Below, one piece after another: positions 26,798 to 36,022 of a DNA stretch of 64,000 bases. Both the position numbers and the translations under genes were made by a program. Each line of letters opens with the position of its first letter. The first letter of the stretch is position 1. The notes under the pieces were generated by a model that saw only the letters and a list, made by a program, of their open reading frames with translations, had not been told where the DNA came from and ran no database searches. The DNA is from Terriglobia bacterium (GTDB lineage: Bacteria > Acidobacteriota > Terriglobia > Bryobacterales > Bryobacteraceae). The DNA lies in contig JAIQFK010000005.1 in the NCBI GenBank assembly GCA_020073305.1, positions 62,001 through 126,000 of the forward strand, written 5' to 3'.

Positions 26798-28194
26798 CAC
26801 TTGGCTTTCTCAACCTGCACGGAGCCGAATTTTTCCAGCGGCTTCTCGATCTTGGAGGCATCGCCGACCACCACGATGGTGGCCTTATCCGGCGCGAAAT
26901 ATTTCTTGGCCGCGGCCTGAATCTGGTCGGGCTCGACCGACCGCACATGCGCGGTGAACATTTCGAGGTAGTCGTTGGGCAGGCCCATGCTCTTCATCAG
27001 ATCCACCTGGTCGGCAACGCCCGACTGCGTCTCGAGGCTGATCAAAAACACGCCACTCATGTAGTTCTTGGCATCGCTCAGTTCCGCCGCCGTCACGGGC
27101 GCGTTGCCCATCGCGGCCAGGTGTCCGAGCACCGCTTCCATGGCCGGCTCGACCACGTCGTTGCGAACCTGCGTGACGGCCAGCGCGACGCCCGCATCTT
27201 TACGGCGATCGAGTTCGCTGTGCACGTCGTAAGCGAATCCTTTCTTCTCCCGGACGTCGTTGAACAGACGCGAGCTGGCGCTGCCGCCCAGGATGGAGTT
27301 TCCCACGAGCAGGGGAAAATAGTCCGGATCGGTGCGCGTGACGGCGAGCTGTCCAATATGGATGTCGGCCTGGACGGAACCCGGGCGGTCCACCAGCACG
27401 AGTTGCCGTTTGCTCTCCGGAAAGTTTCTGGCGGGCGCAGCCGGTGCGGGCTTTTCCTTCCATGATCCGAATTTTTCGCGCACCAGGTTCATGGTTTCAT
27501 TGCGCGGAGGAAGCTTGCCCAGCAGAATCAGCACGGCGTTGTTCGGAGCCAGATGGCTGTCGCGGAACTCGATCATGGACTTCTGATCCATGCGGTCGAT
27601 CGATTCCGCGGTGGGGGCGATGTAGTGATACGGGTGATCGCCGAACACCAGTTCGTCGAATTTCTCATTGGCGAGGAAGGCCGGCTGCGAGTGCTGAGCC
27701 AGCAGCCCTTGTTTGCGATTCTGCTTTTGCAGTTGGACTTCGTTTTCCGGAAAACTGGCGTTCAGCGCCACGTCGGCCAGCAGATCGAACAGCTTGGGCG
27801 TGTTCTCGGCGAGCACGTTGCCGCCGATGGTGAGCACGTCGGGCGACGAATGGCCGTTCAAGCTGCCGCCAATGGACGCCAGCTCTTCGCCGATTTCACG
27901 GAAGGAGCGCGTCTTGGTTCCCTGGGTCAGGAGACCCGCGACCATGCCCGAGAGGCCGGGGAGTTCTTTGGGATCGAATTTCGATCCAGCCTGGAAACTC
28001 AGGCGCACGGTGACCAGCGGGAAGCGCTGATCTTCGATGAGCACGACCGCGAGGCCGTTGGGCAGCTGGGTCTCGTAGATCGGCGGCATCTTGTAGGTCG
28101 GTATCGGCGGAGTCTCGGGCGGCTTGGTGCGATCGATTGTTTGGGCCATCAGCATGCTTCCTGCAAGAAGAAGTGTGAAAACAGATTTGGACAT
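26797..28194 (-). CDS. M16-family peptidase-like protein, non-catalytic partner
   Basis: 465 residues with an N-terminal signal peptide ending near MAQT. Fold and length match M16B (mitochondrial processing peptidase-like), with the C-terminal GGSASSRLFNDVREKKGFAYDVHS motif. The zinc-binding HxxEH is absent: the matching place reads LPGLSGMVAGLLTQG. It is therefore the inactive subunit that pairs with the active one encoded directly upstream (TGATG overlap at 28194). Such pairs degrade peptides in the periplasm. Confidence 0.9.
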   Translation of the reverse strand: MSKSVFTLLLAGSMLMAQTIDRTKPPETPPIPTYKMPPIYETQLPNGLAVVLIEDQRFPLVTVRLSFQAGSKFDPKELPGLSGMVAGLLTQGTKTRSFREIGEELASIGGSLNGHSSPDVLTIGGNVLAENTPKLFDLLADVALNASFPENEVQLQKQNRKQGLLAQHSQPAFLANEKFDELVFGDHPYHYIAPTAESIDRMDQKSMIEFRDSHLAPNNAVLILLGKLPPRNETMNLVREKFGSWKEKPAPAAPARNFPESKRQLVLVDRPGSVQADIHIGQLAVTRTDPDYFPLLVGNSILGGSASSRLFNDVREKKGFAYDVHSELDRRKDAGVALAVTQVRNDVVEPAMEAVLGHLAAMGNAPVTAAELSDAKNYMSGVFLISLETQSGVADQVDLMKSMGLPNDYLEMFTAHVRSVEPDQIQAAAKKYFAPDKATIVVVGDASKIEKPLEKFGSVQVEKAK

Positions 28195-29564
28195 CAGTTG
28201 CCGCCTTTCGTTGCGCCGGATGAACCGGGCGGCGGTGCGGCGCCAACGGCAATGTGGAGGACCGAGCGGCGCTCCGGTGTGAGGTACTGTTTGGCGGCTG
28301 CCTGAATCTGCGCCGGCGTCACCGCGAGGAACCGGTCAAGTTCCGTATTGATGTATTCCGGCTTGCCGTCCAGCACCTCGTAAAGGCCCAGCAGTTTTGC
28401 CCGCTGATGCGAGCTTTGGAGCGCGGTGATGCGGTCGGAGCGGAACAGCGTTCTGGCGCGTTCCAGTTCCTTCGGGTCGACGCCGTCATTCTGAAGCCTG
28501 GCGATCTCCTCCTGCACCTGCGCGACGATCTGGTCCCCGGTGAAATTCGGCTTGTAGAGCAGGAACATGGCGTAATCGCCGGGGTCCCTGAAATCCACGC
28601 TGCTGCAGAAGGGCCAGCCCAGCTCGGCCTGATACTGAACCACGGACTGTTTGCCCTTTACCAGGTCCAATTGGAAGCGCGAGCTTGGCCCGCCGGTGAG
28701 AAGGATGTCGATCATGCCGATCGCATAATAATCCGGCGAATGGCGAGCAGGCCCTGGGTAACCGATCACCACCCCGGGAACCTTGGCATGAGCGTCATGA
28801 TAGACGCCGCTCCGTGGCTTGGGCGAAGGCTCGGCCAAGTCCGGAGTGCGCGGTTTGGGCTGCGAGGGAATGTCGCCGAAATACGTCTCGATCAGCTTCC
28901 TGGCTTCAGGGATCTGGATATCTCCCACCAGCACCAGCACGGCGTTGTTCGGCGCGTAATGCGTCTTGAAGAATTTCGCGACATCCTCCACCGAAGCGGC
29001 ATTCAGATCTTCGAACGAGCCGATGAGTGAATGGGAATTCTGCCAGTTCTGGAACGCCAGTTCCGGCCAGCGGTCTACGATGCCGGTAGCGTACGGCTGG
29101 TTATCGAAGCTCAGCCGCCGTTCCTGCTTGACGGCTTCCTTTTGGTTCGCCAGATTCTCCTGGGTAATGCTCAAGCTGCGCATACGGTCCGACTCGAGCC
29201 ACAGCCCGATGGCCAGCTTGTTGGCCGGCAGCGTCTCGAAATAATCCGTGTAATCCGGATGCGTCTGGCCGTTCATGGTGCCGCCATTAGCCTGAATCAG
29301 CTTGAAGTGCGTGCCCTTGGGCGCGTTGGCCGAGCCCTCGAACATCATGTGCTCGAACAGATGAGCAAACCCGGTGCGGCCTTTTTCCTCGGCGCGCGCG
29401 CCGACATCGTAAATCACGTACACGCTGACAACCGGCACGGCATTGTCGCGCGAAAGGATCACCCGCATGCCGTTCTTGAGCGAGAACTTCTCAATGGGGA
29501 TCTGCGGCTGCGCGGCTTGCAGAACCGCGCAGAACAAAATCAGAATCGCGAATAAGCATTTCAT
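28194..29564 (-). CDS. M16-family zinc metallopeptidase, catalytic subunit
   Basis: 456 residues with signal peptide (about 1-19). The inverted zinc motif HLFEH (in GFAHLFEHMMFEGSAN) and the downstream Glu region after YTDYFETLPANKLAIGLWLESDRM are intact. It is probably periplasmic. The partner lacking the motif follows with a one-base stop/start overlap. The gene begins 9 bases after the end of polX, suggesting one transcription unit polX-M16A-M16B-NUDIX. Confidence 0.93.
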   Translation of the reverse strand: MKCLFAILILFCAVLQAAQPQIPIEKFSLKNGMRVILSRDNAVPVVSVYVIYDVGARAEEKGRTGFAHLFEHMMFEGSANAPKGTHFKLIQANGGTMNGQTHPDYTDYFETLPANKLAIGLWLESDRMRSLSITQENLANQKEAVKQERRLSFDNQPYATGIVDRWPELAFQNWQNSHSLIGSFEDLNAASVEDVAKFFKTHYAPNNAVLVLVGDIQIPEARKLIETYFGDIPSQPKPRTPDLAEPSPKPRSGVYHDAHAKVPGVVIGYPGPARHSPDYYAIGMIDILLTGGPSSRFQLDLVKGKQSVVQYQAELGWPFCSSVDFRDPGDYAMFLLYKPNFTGDQIVAQVQEEIARLQNDGVDPKELERARTLFRSDRITALQSSHQRAKLLGLYEVLDGKPEYINTELDRFLAVTPAQIQAAAKQYLTPERRSVLHIAVGAAPPPGSSGATKGGN

Positions 29565-29572
29565 GGTTTTTC

Positions 29573-31300
29573 TCAGTGTTTGCGAATGGCCGCGTGAAAT
29601 TTCTCCGCCGGCAGTGTATTGAGAATGTCGTCTGGCCCCAGCCAGCCGCGGCGGGCCGTCAGCACGCCATACCCCATATTATGCAGGTGCTTGGGATGGT
29701 GCGCATCGGTGGAGATTGTGAACTTTGCGCCGCGTGACTTCGCGGTGCGCGCCAGGCTGCCGTTCAAATCCAGCCGCTCCGGGCTGGCGTTAATTTCGAA
29801 ACGGACGCCGCGCTTCACGGCTTCGTCCACGATGCGTTCGAAGTCGAAAGCGAACGGCTCGCGCTGCATGAGCAGACGCCCCGTCGGATGGCCGAGCACC
29901 TTGAGTTGCGGGCATTCGAGTGCGCGCAGCAGGCGGTCGGTCATCTCCGCCGCCTCCAGGTTCATGTGGCTGTGCACGCTGCCGATCACCACGTCCAGCT
30001 CCGCCAGCGCGTCGCTCGCCAGATCGAGTGTCCCGTCCTTCATAATGTCGCACTCGAGGCCGGAAAACACGCGGATGCCGAGACCGTCCTGACTCAGCTC
30101 GCGCACGCGCCGGGCGAATGCCACGGCGCGCTTCTCATCCAACCCGTTGGCCATGGCAATGGCTTTGGAATGGTCGGTGATGGCGACGTACTCGTAGCCC
30201 ATCTTCTTCGCCGCTTCGGCCATCTCTTCGAGAGACGCACGGCCGTCGGTTTCGGTGGTGTGCATGTGAATGTCGCCGCGGATATCCTTCAGCTCGACCA
30301 GGCGGGGAACGCGGCCCTCTTCGGCGGCTTCCACCTCACCGCAGTTCTCGCGCAGCTCCGGCGGAATCCATTCGAGCCCGAGAGCCTTATAAACCTCTTC
30401 TTCGGTGCCGCCCGCGACCCGCGATTCATCTTCGGCGCGAAAGAGGCCGTATTCGCTGAGTTTGAACCCCATCTTGACGGCGCGCGTGCGCACGGCGACA
30501 TTGTGCTCTTTGCTGCCGGTGAAGTACTGCATGGCGGCGCCGTAACTTTCGCGTGGCAGCGCCCGCACATCCACCTGCAGGCCTTCGCGGCCGATTTTGG
30601 CGCTGGCTTTGTTGGCGCCGCGGCTTAACACTTCGTGCACGCGAGGATAAGCCACGAAGCGTTCGAGCGCCGCGGTGGCGTTGGGGCCGGTCACCAGGAG
30701 ATCGAGATCGCCCACCGTCTCTTTGCCGCGACGCAAGCTCCCGGCGGCGGTAATGTTCTCGATGCCGTCCAGCTCGCCCAGATACTGCTTCAGTTCTTCC
30801 GCGGCGTCGTGAGCGAAGCTCAGCAGAAAACGGCCCGTGCGCAGCCGGTATTGGGCGATAGACCGCAGCACTTTTTCCTCGAGCTTGGCGCCCATGCGCG
30901 GCAGCACGCGCAGCTTCTCTTCTTTGCACAGTTGCTCCAGCTCATCCATGGTGGTGATGCGGTAGTGTTCGAAGATGAGGGCAATGCCCTTCGGTCCCAG
31001 GCCCTGGATCTTCAGAAACTCAAGTGCGGCCGGGGGAAATTTCGTGAGCAGCAGGTCGCGCCGCTCGCAGGAGCCGCGTTCGACAATCTCCTGAAGCACG
31101 GCTGCCAGACCCTTGCCGATGCCTGGAATCTCGGTGATCTTGCGGTTGGGATCGCGCTGGATGTCGATGACGCGCTCGGGATAGCCTTCGAGTGTCGTGG
31201 CGCCGTTGCGATAGCTGCGGATGCGGAAAGAGTCCTCACCCGCGATTTCCATCAGATCGGCGGTCTCCCAGAGCACGCGCGCAATCTCTTTGTTGTCCAT
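29573..31300 (-). CDS. polX: DNA polymerase X with C-terminal PHP domain
   Basis: 575 residues. The N-terminal 8-kDa HhH region ([39 protein letters not shown]) precedes the nucleotidyltransferase palm with the Asp pair GDLDLL and the third Asp in LQVDVRALP. The PHP domain (about 335-575) has [24 protein letters not shown] and H-rich motifs for metal-dependent 3'-5' exonuclease. This bacterial PolX acts in gap filling and base excision repair. The start is at ATG 31300, the only one fitting the conserved [10 protein letters not shown]. Confidence 0.95.
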   Translation of the reverse strand: MDNKEIARVLWETADLMEIAGEDSFRIRSYRNGATTLEGYPERVIDIQRDPNRKITEIPGIGKGLAAVLQEIVERGSCERRDLLLTKFPPAALEFLKIQGLGPKGIALIFEHYRITTMDELEQLCKEEKLRVLPRMGAKLEEKVLRSIAQYRLRTGRFLLSFAHDAAEELKQYLGELDGIENITAAGSLRRGKETVGDLDLLVTGPNATAALERFVAYPRVHEVLSRGANKASAKIGREGLQVDVRALPRESYGAAMQYFTGSKEHNVAVRTRAVKMGFKLSEYGLFRAEDESRVAGGTEEEVYKALGLEWIPPELRENCGEVEAAEEGRVPRLVELKDIRGDIHMHTTETDGRASLEEMAEAAKKMGYEYVAITDHSKAIAMANGLDEKRAVAFARRVRELSQDGLGIRVFSGLECDIMKDGTLDLASDALAELDVVIGSVHSHMNLEAAEMTDRLLRALECPQLKVLGHPTGRLLMQREPFAFDFERIVDEAVKRGVRFEINASPERLDLNGSLARTAKSRGAKFTISTDAHHPKHLHNMGYGVLTARRGWLGPDDILNTLPAEKFHAAIRKH

Positions 31301-31340
31301 GGAGGGGGGCTAGAGAGACAATTTTAGCAGGCGGTGCCCG

Positions 31341-31346
31341 TATAAT
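31341..31346 (+). promoter_or_regulatory. Candidate -10 box for the PH-domain gene
   Basis: A perfect TATAAT stands out in GC-rich DNA, 28 bases before the ATG at 31375. GGGGAG lies in between as a ribosome site. No clear -35. Confidence 0.4.
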
Positions 31347-31374
31347 GGTCCACGGCCATACGGGGAGCTGAGCC

Positions 31375-31842
31375 ATGAACGATCGAGTGATTCGTCCGAG
31401 CATGAAGCAGGTCAAGGCCTGGTATGCTTTCGCCGTACTGTTGATCGTGGTGGCGGTGGTGGTTCAAGCGAAGTACCTGACGCCGAGAGACCAGCCGCCG
31501 TGGCTGCCGGCCGTGTCCGTGCTGATCTTGTTCATTCCCATCCGCCGCCACATCCGCCGGCAAACCATCAAGGTCACGATCACCGGCGACAAGCTGCGGT
31601 ATGAGTCCGGGCTGCTTTCCAAGACCACGCGCAACATTCAACTCTCGAAGGTGCAGGACGTGCGCGTCGACCAGTCCCTGGGCCAGCGCATGATGGGCGT
31701 GGGCGACCTTTCGATCGAAACTTCGGGCGAATCGAGCCGGCTCGAGGTCGACAACATTGATGCGCCCCAAGCCGTGGCCGACGAGATCATCGCCGCTTCG
31801 CAGGAACACGGCAGCACGCAGTCGGGCGGGGGAAGGCCGTAA
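31375..31842 (+). CDS. PH (bPH2/YdbS-like) domain membrane protein
   Basis: 155 residues. Two hydrophobic helices (about 15-32 and 42-55) precede a bacterial PH domain with VTITGDKLRYESGLLSKTTRNIQLSKVQDVRVDQSLGQRM, in which the motif VQDVRVDQ is typical of YdbS/YdbT proteins. The C-terminal tail is Ser/Gly-rich. Function unknown; the family may be involved in membrane stress tolerance. Followed by a long hairpin repeat before comEC. Confidence 0.85.
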   Translation: MNDRVIRPSMKQVKAWYAFAVLLIVVAVVVQAKYLTPRDQPPWLPAVSVLILFIPIRRHIRRQTIKVTITGDKLRYESGLLSKTTRNIQLSKVQDVRVDQSLGQRMMGVGDLSIETSGESSRLEVDNIDAPQAVADEIIAASQEHGSTQSGGGRP

Positions 31843-31851
31843 AGGCAGGTG

Positions 31852-31913
31852 CCAGGTGTTAGGTGCTAGGTTTTAGGGAAACTAACACCTAACACCTGGC
31901 ACCTAACACCTGG
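31852..31913. repeat. Hairpin of AGGTGTTAGGTG-type repeat units
   Basis: 26-bp arms (31852-31877 and 31888-31913) with about two mismatches and a 10-base loop. The arms consist of iterated heptamer/hexamer units such as CCAGGTG, TTAGGTG and CTAGGT. The same units occur around the palindrome at 43201-43350. It could act as a transcript end for the PH-domain gene, but its repeat structure suggests a dispersed element. Confidence 0.75.
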
Positions 31914-31951
31914 TTTTCGAGATCTCTTGGACCTTCCCGCCACTCCCTTTC

Positions 31952-34459
31952 TTGCGCGATCCTCTACTGGCGCCGCTGGCTGCTATTGCTGCCGGAGTTC
32001 TGCTTTCGCGAATGGTTCCGTTTGAAGTTCGCGAAGTGGGGATCCTGATTGCGGCGTACGCGGTCCTCACGTTGATCTGCCTGTGGCGGCAAAAGCGCGC
32101 CTTGGCCGGAGCTTCGTGCCTGCTGGCGTTCGTGGGGGCGGGGATACTCGCGGCTGTCGCGCACCCTATGCCGGCCGCACCGCAATTGGACGCTGAGGGC
32201 CCGGTCATCCTTTCGGGCTGCGTCGTCGAACCCTCGGCCTTGTCCGCGGATCGCGATCAGTTTCTGCTGGAACTCGAGCCGGGAGCCCGTATGCGGGTGA
32301 GCCTGTACATCCCCGAAGGCAAGCCTGCGCCGGTGCTCCGTTACGGCCAGCGGGTGGAGTTTGACGCCCGCGTCCGCCCCACTCACAATTTCAATAACCC
32401 CGGCGCATTCGATTATGTGAACTACCTGGCGCGCCAGAATATCTATTGGACCGCGTCGGCACGAGCTACCACTCCGATCCGCATCCTGCCGGGCCGCTGC
32501 GGCTCGCGTTTCATGGGCGGGATCTATGCTCTGCGCACGGCGGCACTCGACCGCCTGGAGCGCCTCTATGCCGGCAAACCTTACGAAACCGGAATGATGG
32601 AACAGTGCCTGATCGGCGAATCGTCCAAGCTCGACAAGCTCTGGACGGAGCAGTACCGGTCCACCGGCACCTATCACGCCATGGTGATTGCCGGGCTGCA
32701 CGTGGCGATACTGGCCGCTTTTCTCATGTTCCTGCTGCGCATCTGTTTTGTCCCGCGCGAGCTGGCGAATTTTCTCACGGTGCTCGCCGCATGGCTCTAT
32801 GCGATCGTGGCCGGTGGACAGGCGCCCGCGATCCGCTCCGCGGCCGGCTTCACCCTGTTCATGATTGGCCGCCTCCTCTACCGCGAAGCTCGCATCCTGA
32901 ACGTGCTGGCGGCGGTGGCCATTGGGTTCCTGTTGCTCGACCCCGAGCAGATTTTCGACGCCAGTTTTCAGCTCTCCTTCCTGGCGGTGGGGTTTATCGG
33001 CGCCTTTGCCGTACCGCTGATTGAGCGGACCTCTGGGCCGCTGGCCCATGGAGTGGCGGATCTCGGGAACCCGGATCGGAGCCTGCACCTGGAGCCCCGG
33101 GTCGCGCAATTTCGCCTCGAGATGCAACTGCTGGTCGAGACCGCGCACCTATGGATTCGCCTGCCGCGGAAGCTGTGTCTCGCGGCCATGGCTTTTGCAG
33201 CGCGCGTGATTTTTTTCTTCTACGAGCTGACGCTCACGTCGGCCGTGATTCAGATTGGCCTGGCGCTGCCCATGGCGGTCTACTTCCACCGCGTTTCTTT
33301 CTCCGGCCTCTCGGCCAACGCGGTGATCGTGCCGCTGCTGGGGATGGTGATCCCGGTGGGATTCATCGCCGTGTTCACGAATTGGAGCGTGCCCGCGTGG
33401 ATAGCCGGGTGGCTGCTGGCGATGTCGAAAGCGGCTGTCGAGTGGCATGCGCACCTCGAACCGAACTGGCGAGTTCCGCCGCCACCGGTCTGGCTGGCGG
33501 CTAGCATATCGGCCGCGCTGATTGCCGCCGGGATGCTCGGCCGGTTATCCGGGAGGAGGCTGTGGCGCGTTCTGAGAGTCGCCGCGGTGGCGGGCCTGGC
33601 GATCCTTCTGGTGCTGATGATCTGGCACCCGTTTCCGCCGGACGTCGTCCGCAACGCACTCGAGGTCACGGCTATCGACGTGGGCCAGGGCGACAGCATT
33701 TTCGCGGCCCTGCCCGCTGGCAAGCTGATGCTCATGGATGGCGGCGGCATCGCCTCGTTCGGCAAACATGTGAGGACCAATCTGAATATCGGCGAGGATG
33801 TGGTGTCGCCTTACCTCTGGAGCCGGTCCATCCGGGGGCTCGATGTTGTGGCCCTTTCCCACGCGCACCAGGACCATATCGGCGGCCTGCCGGCCATCCT
33901 CGAAAACTTCCATGTAAAAGAACTTTGGACCGGAGCGACTCCCGACTGCCCGGAATGGGATGCGCTGCGCCGGAAGGCTGGCGAGCTGCACGTGAAGATC
34001 GTTGCGCTTCAGCAAGGGCGGCATTTTGACTACGGCGGCGCCCGGATCGACGTGCTGGCGCCCGCCCCGGACTACGCGCCCTCCGCCACGCCTCGCAACA
34101 ACGATTCGCTCGTCCTGCGCGTGGCCTATGGCCGGCGCTCGGTGATCTTGAGCGGCGACATGGAACGGCAGATCGAATCTGAATTACTGGCCGCCAACCT
34201 GGTGCCGCACGCCGATGTGCTCAAAGTGGCACACCACGGGAGCAAGACCTCCACCACGGAGCCGTTTCTGGAAGCGGTACACCCGGCATTCGCCATCATA
34301 TCGGCGGGTTTTGAAAACCTGTACGGCCACCCGCATACCGATGTTCTGGAGCGGTTGAATCAGGCAAATATTGAGGTATTACGCACGGACCGAATGGGCG
34401 CGATCACCATCCGGACCGACGGCTGGCATATGGAAGTGAGTACGGTGGCCGGGCTTTGA
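31952..34459 (+). CDS. comEC: ComEC/Rec2-type DNA uptake channel
   Basis: 835 residues from a TTG start, in frame with the conserved RDPLLAPLAAIAAGVL N-terminus. Domains: N-terminal helices and OB-like DUF4131 (about 1-180), the polytopic Competence domain (about 200-480, with GESSKLDKLWTEQYRSTGTYH and VIAGLHVAILAA), and a C-terminal metallo-beta-lactamase domain (about 560-835) with DVGQGDSIF, LSHAHQDHIGG and KVAHHGSKTST. ComEC forms the inner-membrane channel for transforming DNA. Together with dprA it suggests natural competence; no type IV pilus gene is in the window. Confidence 0.95.
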   Translation: MRDPLLAPLAAIAAGVLLSRMVPFEVREVGILIAAYAVLTLICLWRQKRALAGASCLLAFVGAGILAAVAHPMPAAPQLDAEGPVILSGCVVEPSALSADRDQFLLELEPGARMRVSLYIPEGKPAPVLRYGQRVEFDARVRPTHNFNNPGAFDYVNYLARQNIYWTASARATTPIRILPGRCGSRFMGGIYALRTAALDRLERLYAGKPYETGMMEQCLIGESSKLDKLWTEQYRSTGTYHAMVIAGLHVAILAAFLMFLLRICFVPRELANFLTVLAAWLYAIVAGGQAPAIRSAAGFTLFMIGRLLYREARILNVLAAVAIGFLLLDPEQIFDASFQLSFLAVGFIGAFAVPLIERTSGPLAHGVADLGNPDRSLHLEPRVAQFRLEMQLLVETAHLWIRLPRKLCLAAMAFAARVIFFFYELTLTSAVIQIGLALPMAVYFHRVSFSGLSANAVIVPLLGMVIPVGFIAVFTNWSVPAWIAGWLLAMSKAAVEWHAHLEPNWRVPPPPVWLAASISAALIAAGMLGRLSGRRLWRVLRVAAVAGLAILLVLMIWHPFPPDVVRNALEVTAIDVGQGDSIFAALPAGKLMLMDGGGIASFGKHVRTNLNIGEDVVSPYLWSRSIRGLDVVALSHAHQDHIGGLPAILENFHVKELWTGATPDCPEWDALRRKAGELHVKIVALQQGRHFDYGGARIDVLAPAPDYAPSATPRNNDSLVLRVAYGRRSVILSGDMERQIESELLAANLVPHADVLKVAHHGSKTSTTEPFLEAVHPAFAIISAGFENLYGHPHTDVLERLNQANIEVLRTDRMGAITIRTDGWHMEVSTVAGL

Positions 34460-34460
34460 A

Positions 34461-34781
34461 TCAGCCGTCCGCTCTTTCACCGGCCTCTTCGGCTTCGGCA
34501 GCCGCTGCGGGTCCGGCATCCCGCGCTTCGGCGAGCACGCGCTCCGCTTCTTCCAGGCGCGCCTTCGGCACTTGAACTTGAAATTCGAGTGACGGGATTT
34601 GCGGCGTGCCCACCACCATCGATGGAATTCCGCTGGCTTCCATGAGGCCGTGGATGGCGTTCGCTTCCATCTCGGCATCGTGATTATCGGAGCTGAATAG
34701 CGTCACCATGTCTAAGTCATGTGACGTATCCACCTCGAAATTTTCAGTATCTTCGGCCATAAGGCTTTCGATATATAGCAT
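34461..34781 (-). CDS. DUF2007-domain protein
   Basis: 106 residues (or 99 if the ATG at 34760 is used; neither start has a good ribosome site). After an acidic stretch the domain DMVTLFSSDNHDAEMEANAIHGLMEASGIPSMVVG is a typical DUF2007 (putative signal-transducing) fold, followed by FQVQVPKARLEEAERVLAEA and an Ala/Glu-rich tail. Cytoplasmic, function unknown. It converges with comEC, one base after its stop. Confidence 0.75.
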   Translation of the reverse strand: MLYIESLMAEDTENFEVDTSHDLDMVTLFSSDNHDAEMEANAIHGLMEASGIPSMVVGTPQIPSLEFQVQVPKARLEEAERVLAEARDAGPAAAAEAEEAGERADG

Positions 34782-34839
34782 AACCTACCGGCTCTTACAG
34801 TAAAATGGAAGAGACGCCAAGCAGGCGGGAGGGAAACAG

Positions 34840-35106
34840 ATGGCAGAACGTGAAGAAGGCGGGAAACTCGGCTGGTTTGTAGCCGGCGCAGTCCTGGGCG
34901 GCGCGGTGGCGCTGCTGTATGCTCCCAAATCAGGGAAAGAGACCCGCGAGTTCATCAACAAGAAGACCGGGGAAGGCAAAGAGGTCCTGAACCAGACTGG
35001 CAAGGAAGTGCTGGACAAAGGCCGCGAGATTTACGACCGCGGCAAGCAGATTGCCGATGACGCGGCGGATCTGTTCGAACGCGGCCGCCGGCTCGTTCGC
35101 AGCTGA
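34840..35106 (+). CDS. YtxH-domain protein
   Basis: 88 residues with GGAGGG before the ATG. A glycine-rich transmembrane segment (LGWFVAGAVLGGAVALLYAPKSGKETR) is the YtxH signature; the remainder is a long charged helix with heptad-like KE/DR repeats. These proteins are induced by general stress in Firmicutes; their role elsewhere is unknown. It is 23 bases upstream of an MBL-fold gene. Confidence 0.88.
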   Translation: MAEREEGGKLGWFVAGAVLGGAVALLYAPKSGKETREFINKKTGEGKEVLNQTGKEVLDKGREIYDRGKQIADDAADLFERGRRLVRS

Positions 35107-35129
35107 AGCGCCTCTCCAACTCTCCAATC

Positions 35130-35972
35130 ATGTCCCGCGTGGCGCTGGGTGATTTCGAAATCACCCTGGTGCGCGCGGGTTTTTATTGGTGGGACGGTGG
35201 CGCGCTCTTCGGCGTTGTCCCCAAAAACCTCTGGAGCAAGAAGTTTGCGCCCGACGCGCAGAACCGCATTCGCTTGGCCTTTAACTGCTATGTGATCCGG
35301 ACGGGGGATCATTCCATCCTCATCGAGACGGGCGCGGGGGACAAGCTCGATCCTAAGGCGCGCGAGCGGATGGGTTTGCCCGAAACGGCGCCGGGCCTGC
35401 CGGAAATCCTGGCAGCCGGCGGGATGGATCCCGACAGCATCGACATCGTCATTAACACCCATCTGCACTTCGACCATTGCAGCGGCAATACGTTCCTCTC
35501 GCATGGCGGCGCGAAACCTGCGTTTCCGCGAGCCCGTTATTACACGCGGCGCGGCGAGTGGGAGCACGCGCACACACGGCACATCCGCGACAGTATCAGC
35601 TACATCGACGCCAACTACGATTCGCTGGTCGAGAGCGGCCAAATGCAGTTGCTCGATGAGGATGCCGAAATCGCGCCGGGGATCTCGATGGCGCTCGCCC
35701 CTGGCCACAACCGCGACATGGTGGTCGTGACCGCAACCTCCGCGGGCCGGACGTTCTGTTTTTTTTCCGATCTCGTTCCCACCGCCGCGCACGCAACGCC
35801 CTCGTGGGTCGCGGCCTTCGACCTGTTTCCGCTCCAGGTGATCGACACCAAGATCCGCTGGCTCGAAGAAGCGGCGCGCGGCAACTGGCTGTGCGGTTTC
35901 GCCCACGATCCCGAAGTGGGCTTTGCGCGGATCGAGAAAACAGCTCAGGGATTCTCGGCTGCCGGTTGCTAG
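35130..35972 (+). CDS. Metallo-beta-lactamase-fold hydrolase
   Basis: 280 residues. The metal motif HLHFDHC (about 111-117) is followed by a His in LAPGHNRDMV, an Asp in FFSDLVPT and a His in GFAHDPEV, so all ligands of a binuclear site are present. The overall layout (CYVIRTGDHSILIETGAG, GMDPDSIDIVINTHLHFDH) resembles the quorum-quenching lactonase/AttM-like and YtnP group. The substrate cannot be read from sequence. Probably co-transcribed with the YtxH gene. Confidence 0.88.
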   Translation: MSRVALGDFEITLVRAGFYWWDGGALFGVVPKNLWSKKFAPDAQNRIRLAFNCYVIRTGDHSILIETGAGDKLDPKARERMGLPETAPGLPEILAAGGMDPDSIDIVINTHLHFDHCSGNTFLSHGGAKPAFPRARYYTRRGEWEHAHTRHIRDSISYIDANYDSLVESGQMQLLDEDAEIAPGISMALAPGHNRDMVVVTATSAGRTFCFFSDLVPTAAHATPSWVAAFDLFPLQVIDTKIRWLEEAARGNWLCGFAHDPEVGFARIEKTAQGFSAAGC

Positions 35973-36022
35973 GGTCTGCTGCAACTGGAGAATTCCCCTC
36001 GCCCGCGCGAGAATAGACTCTG

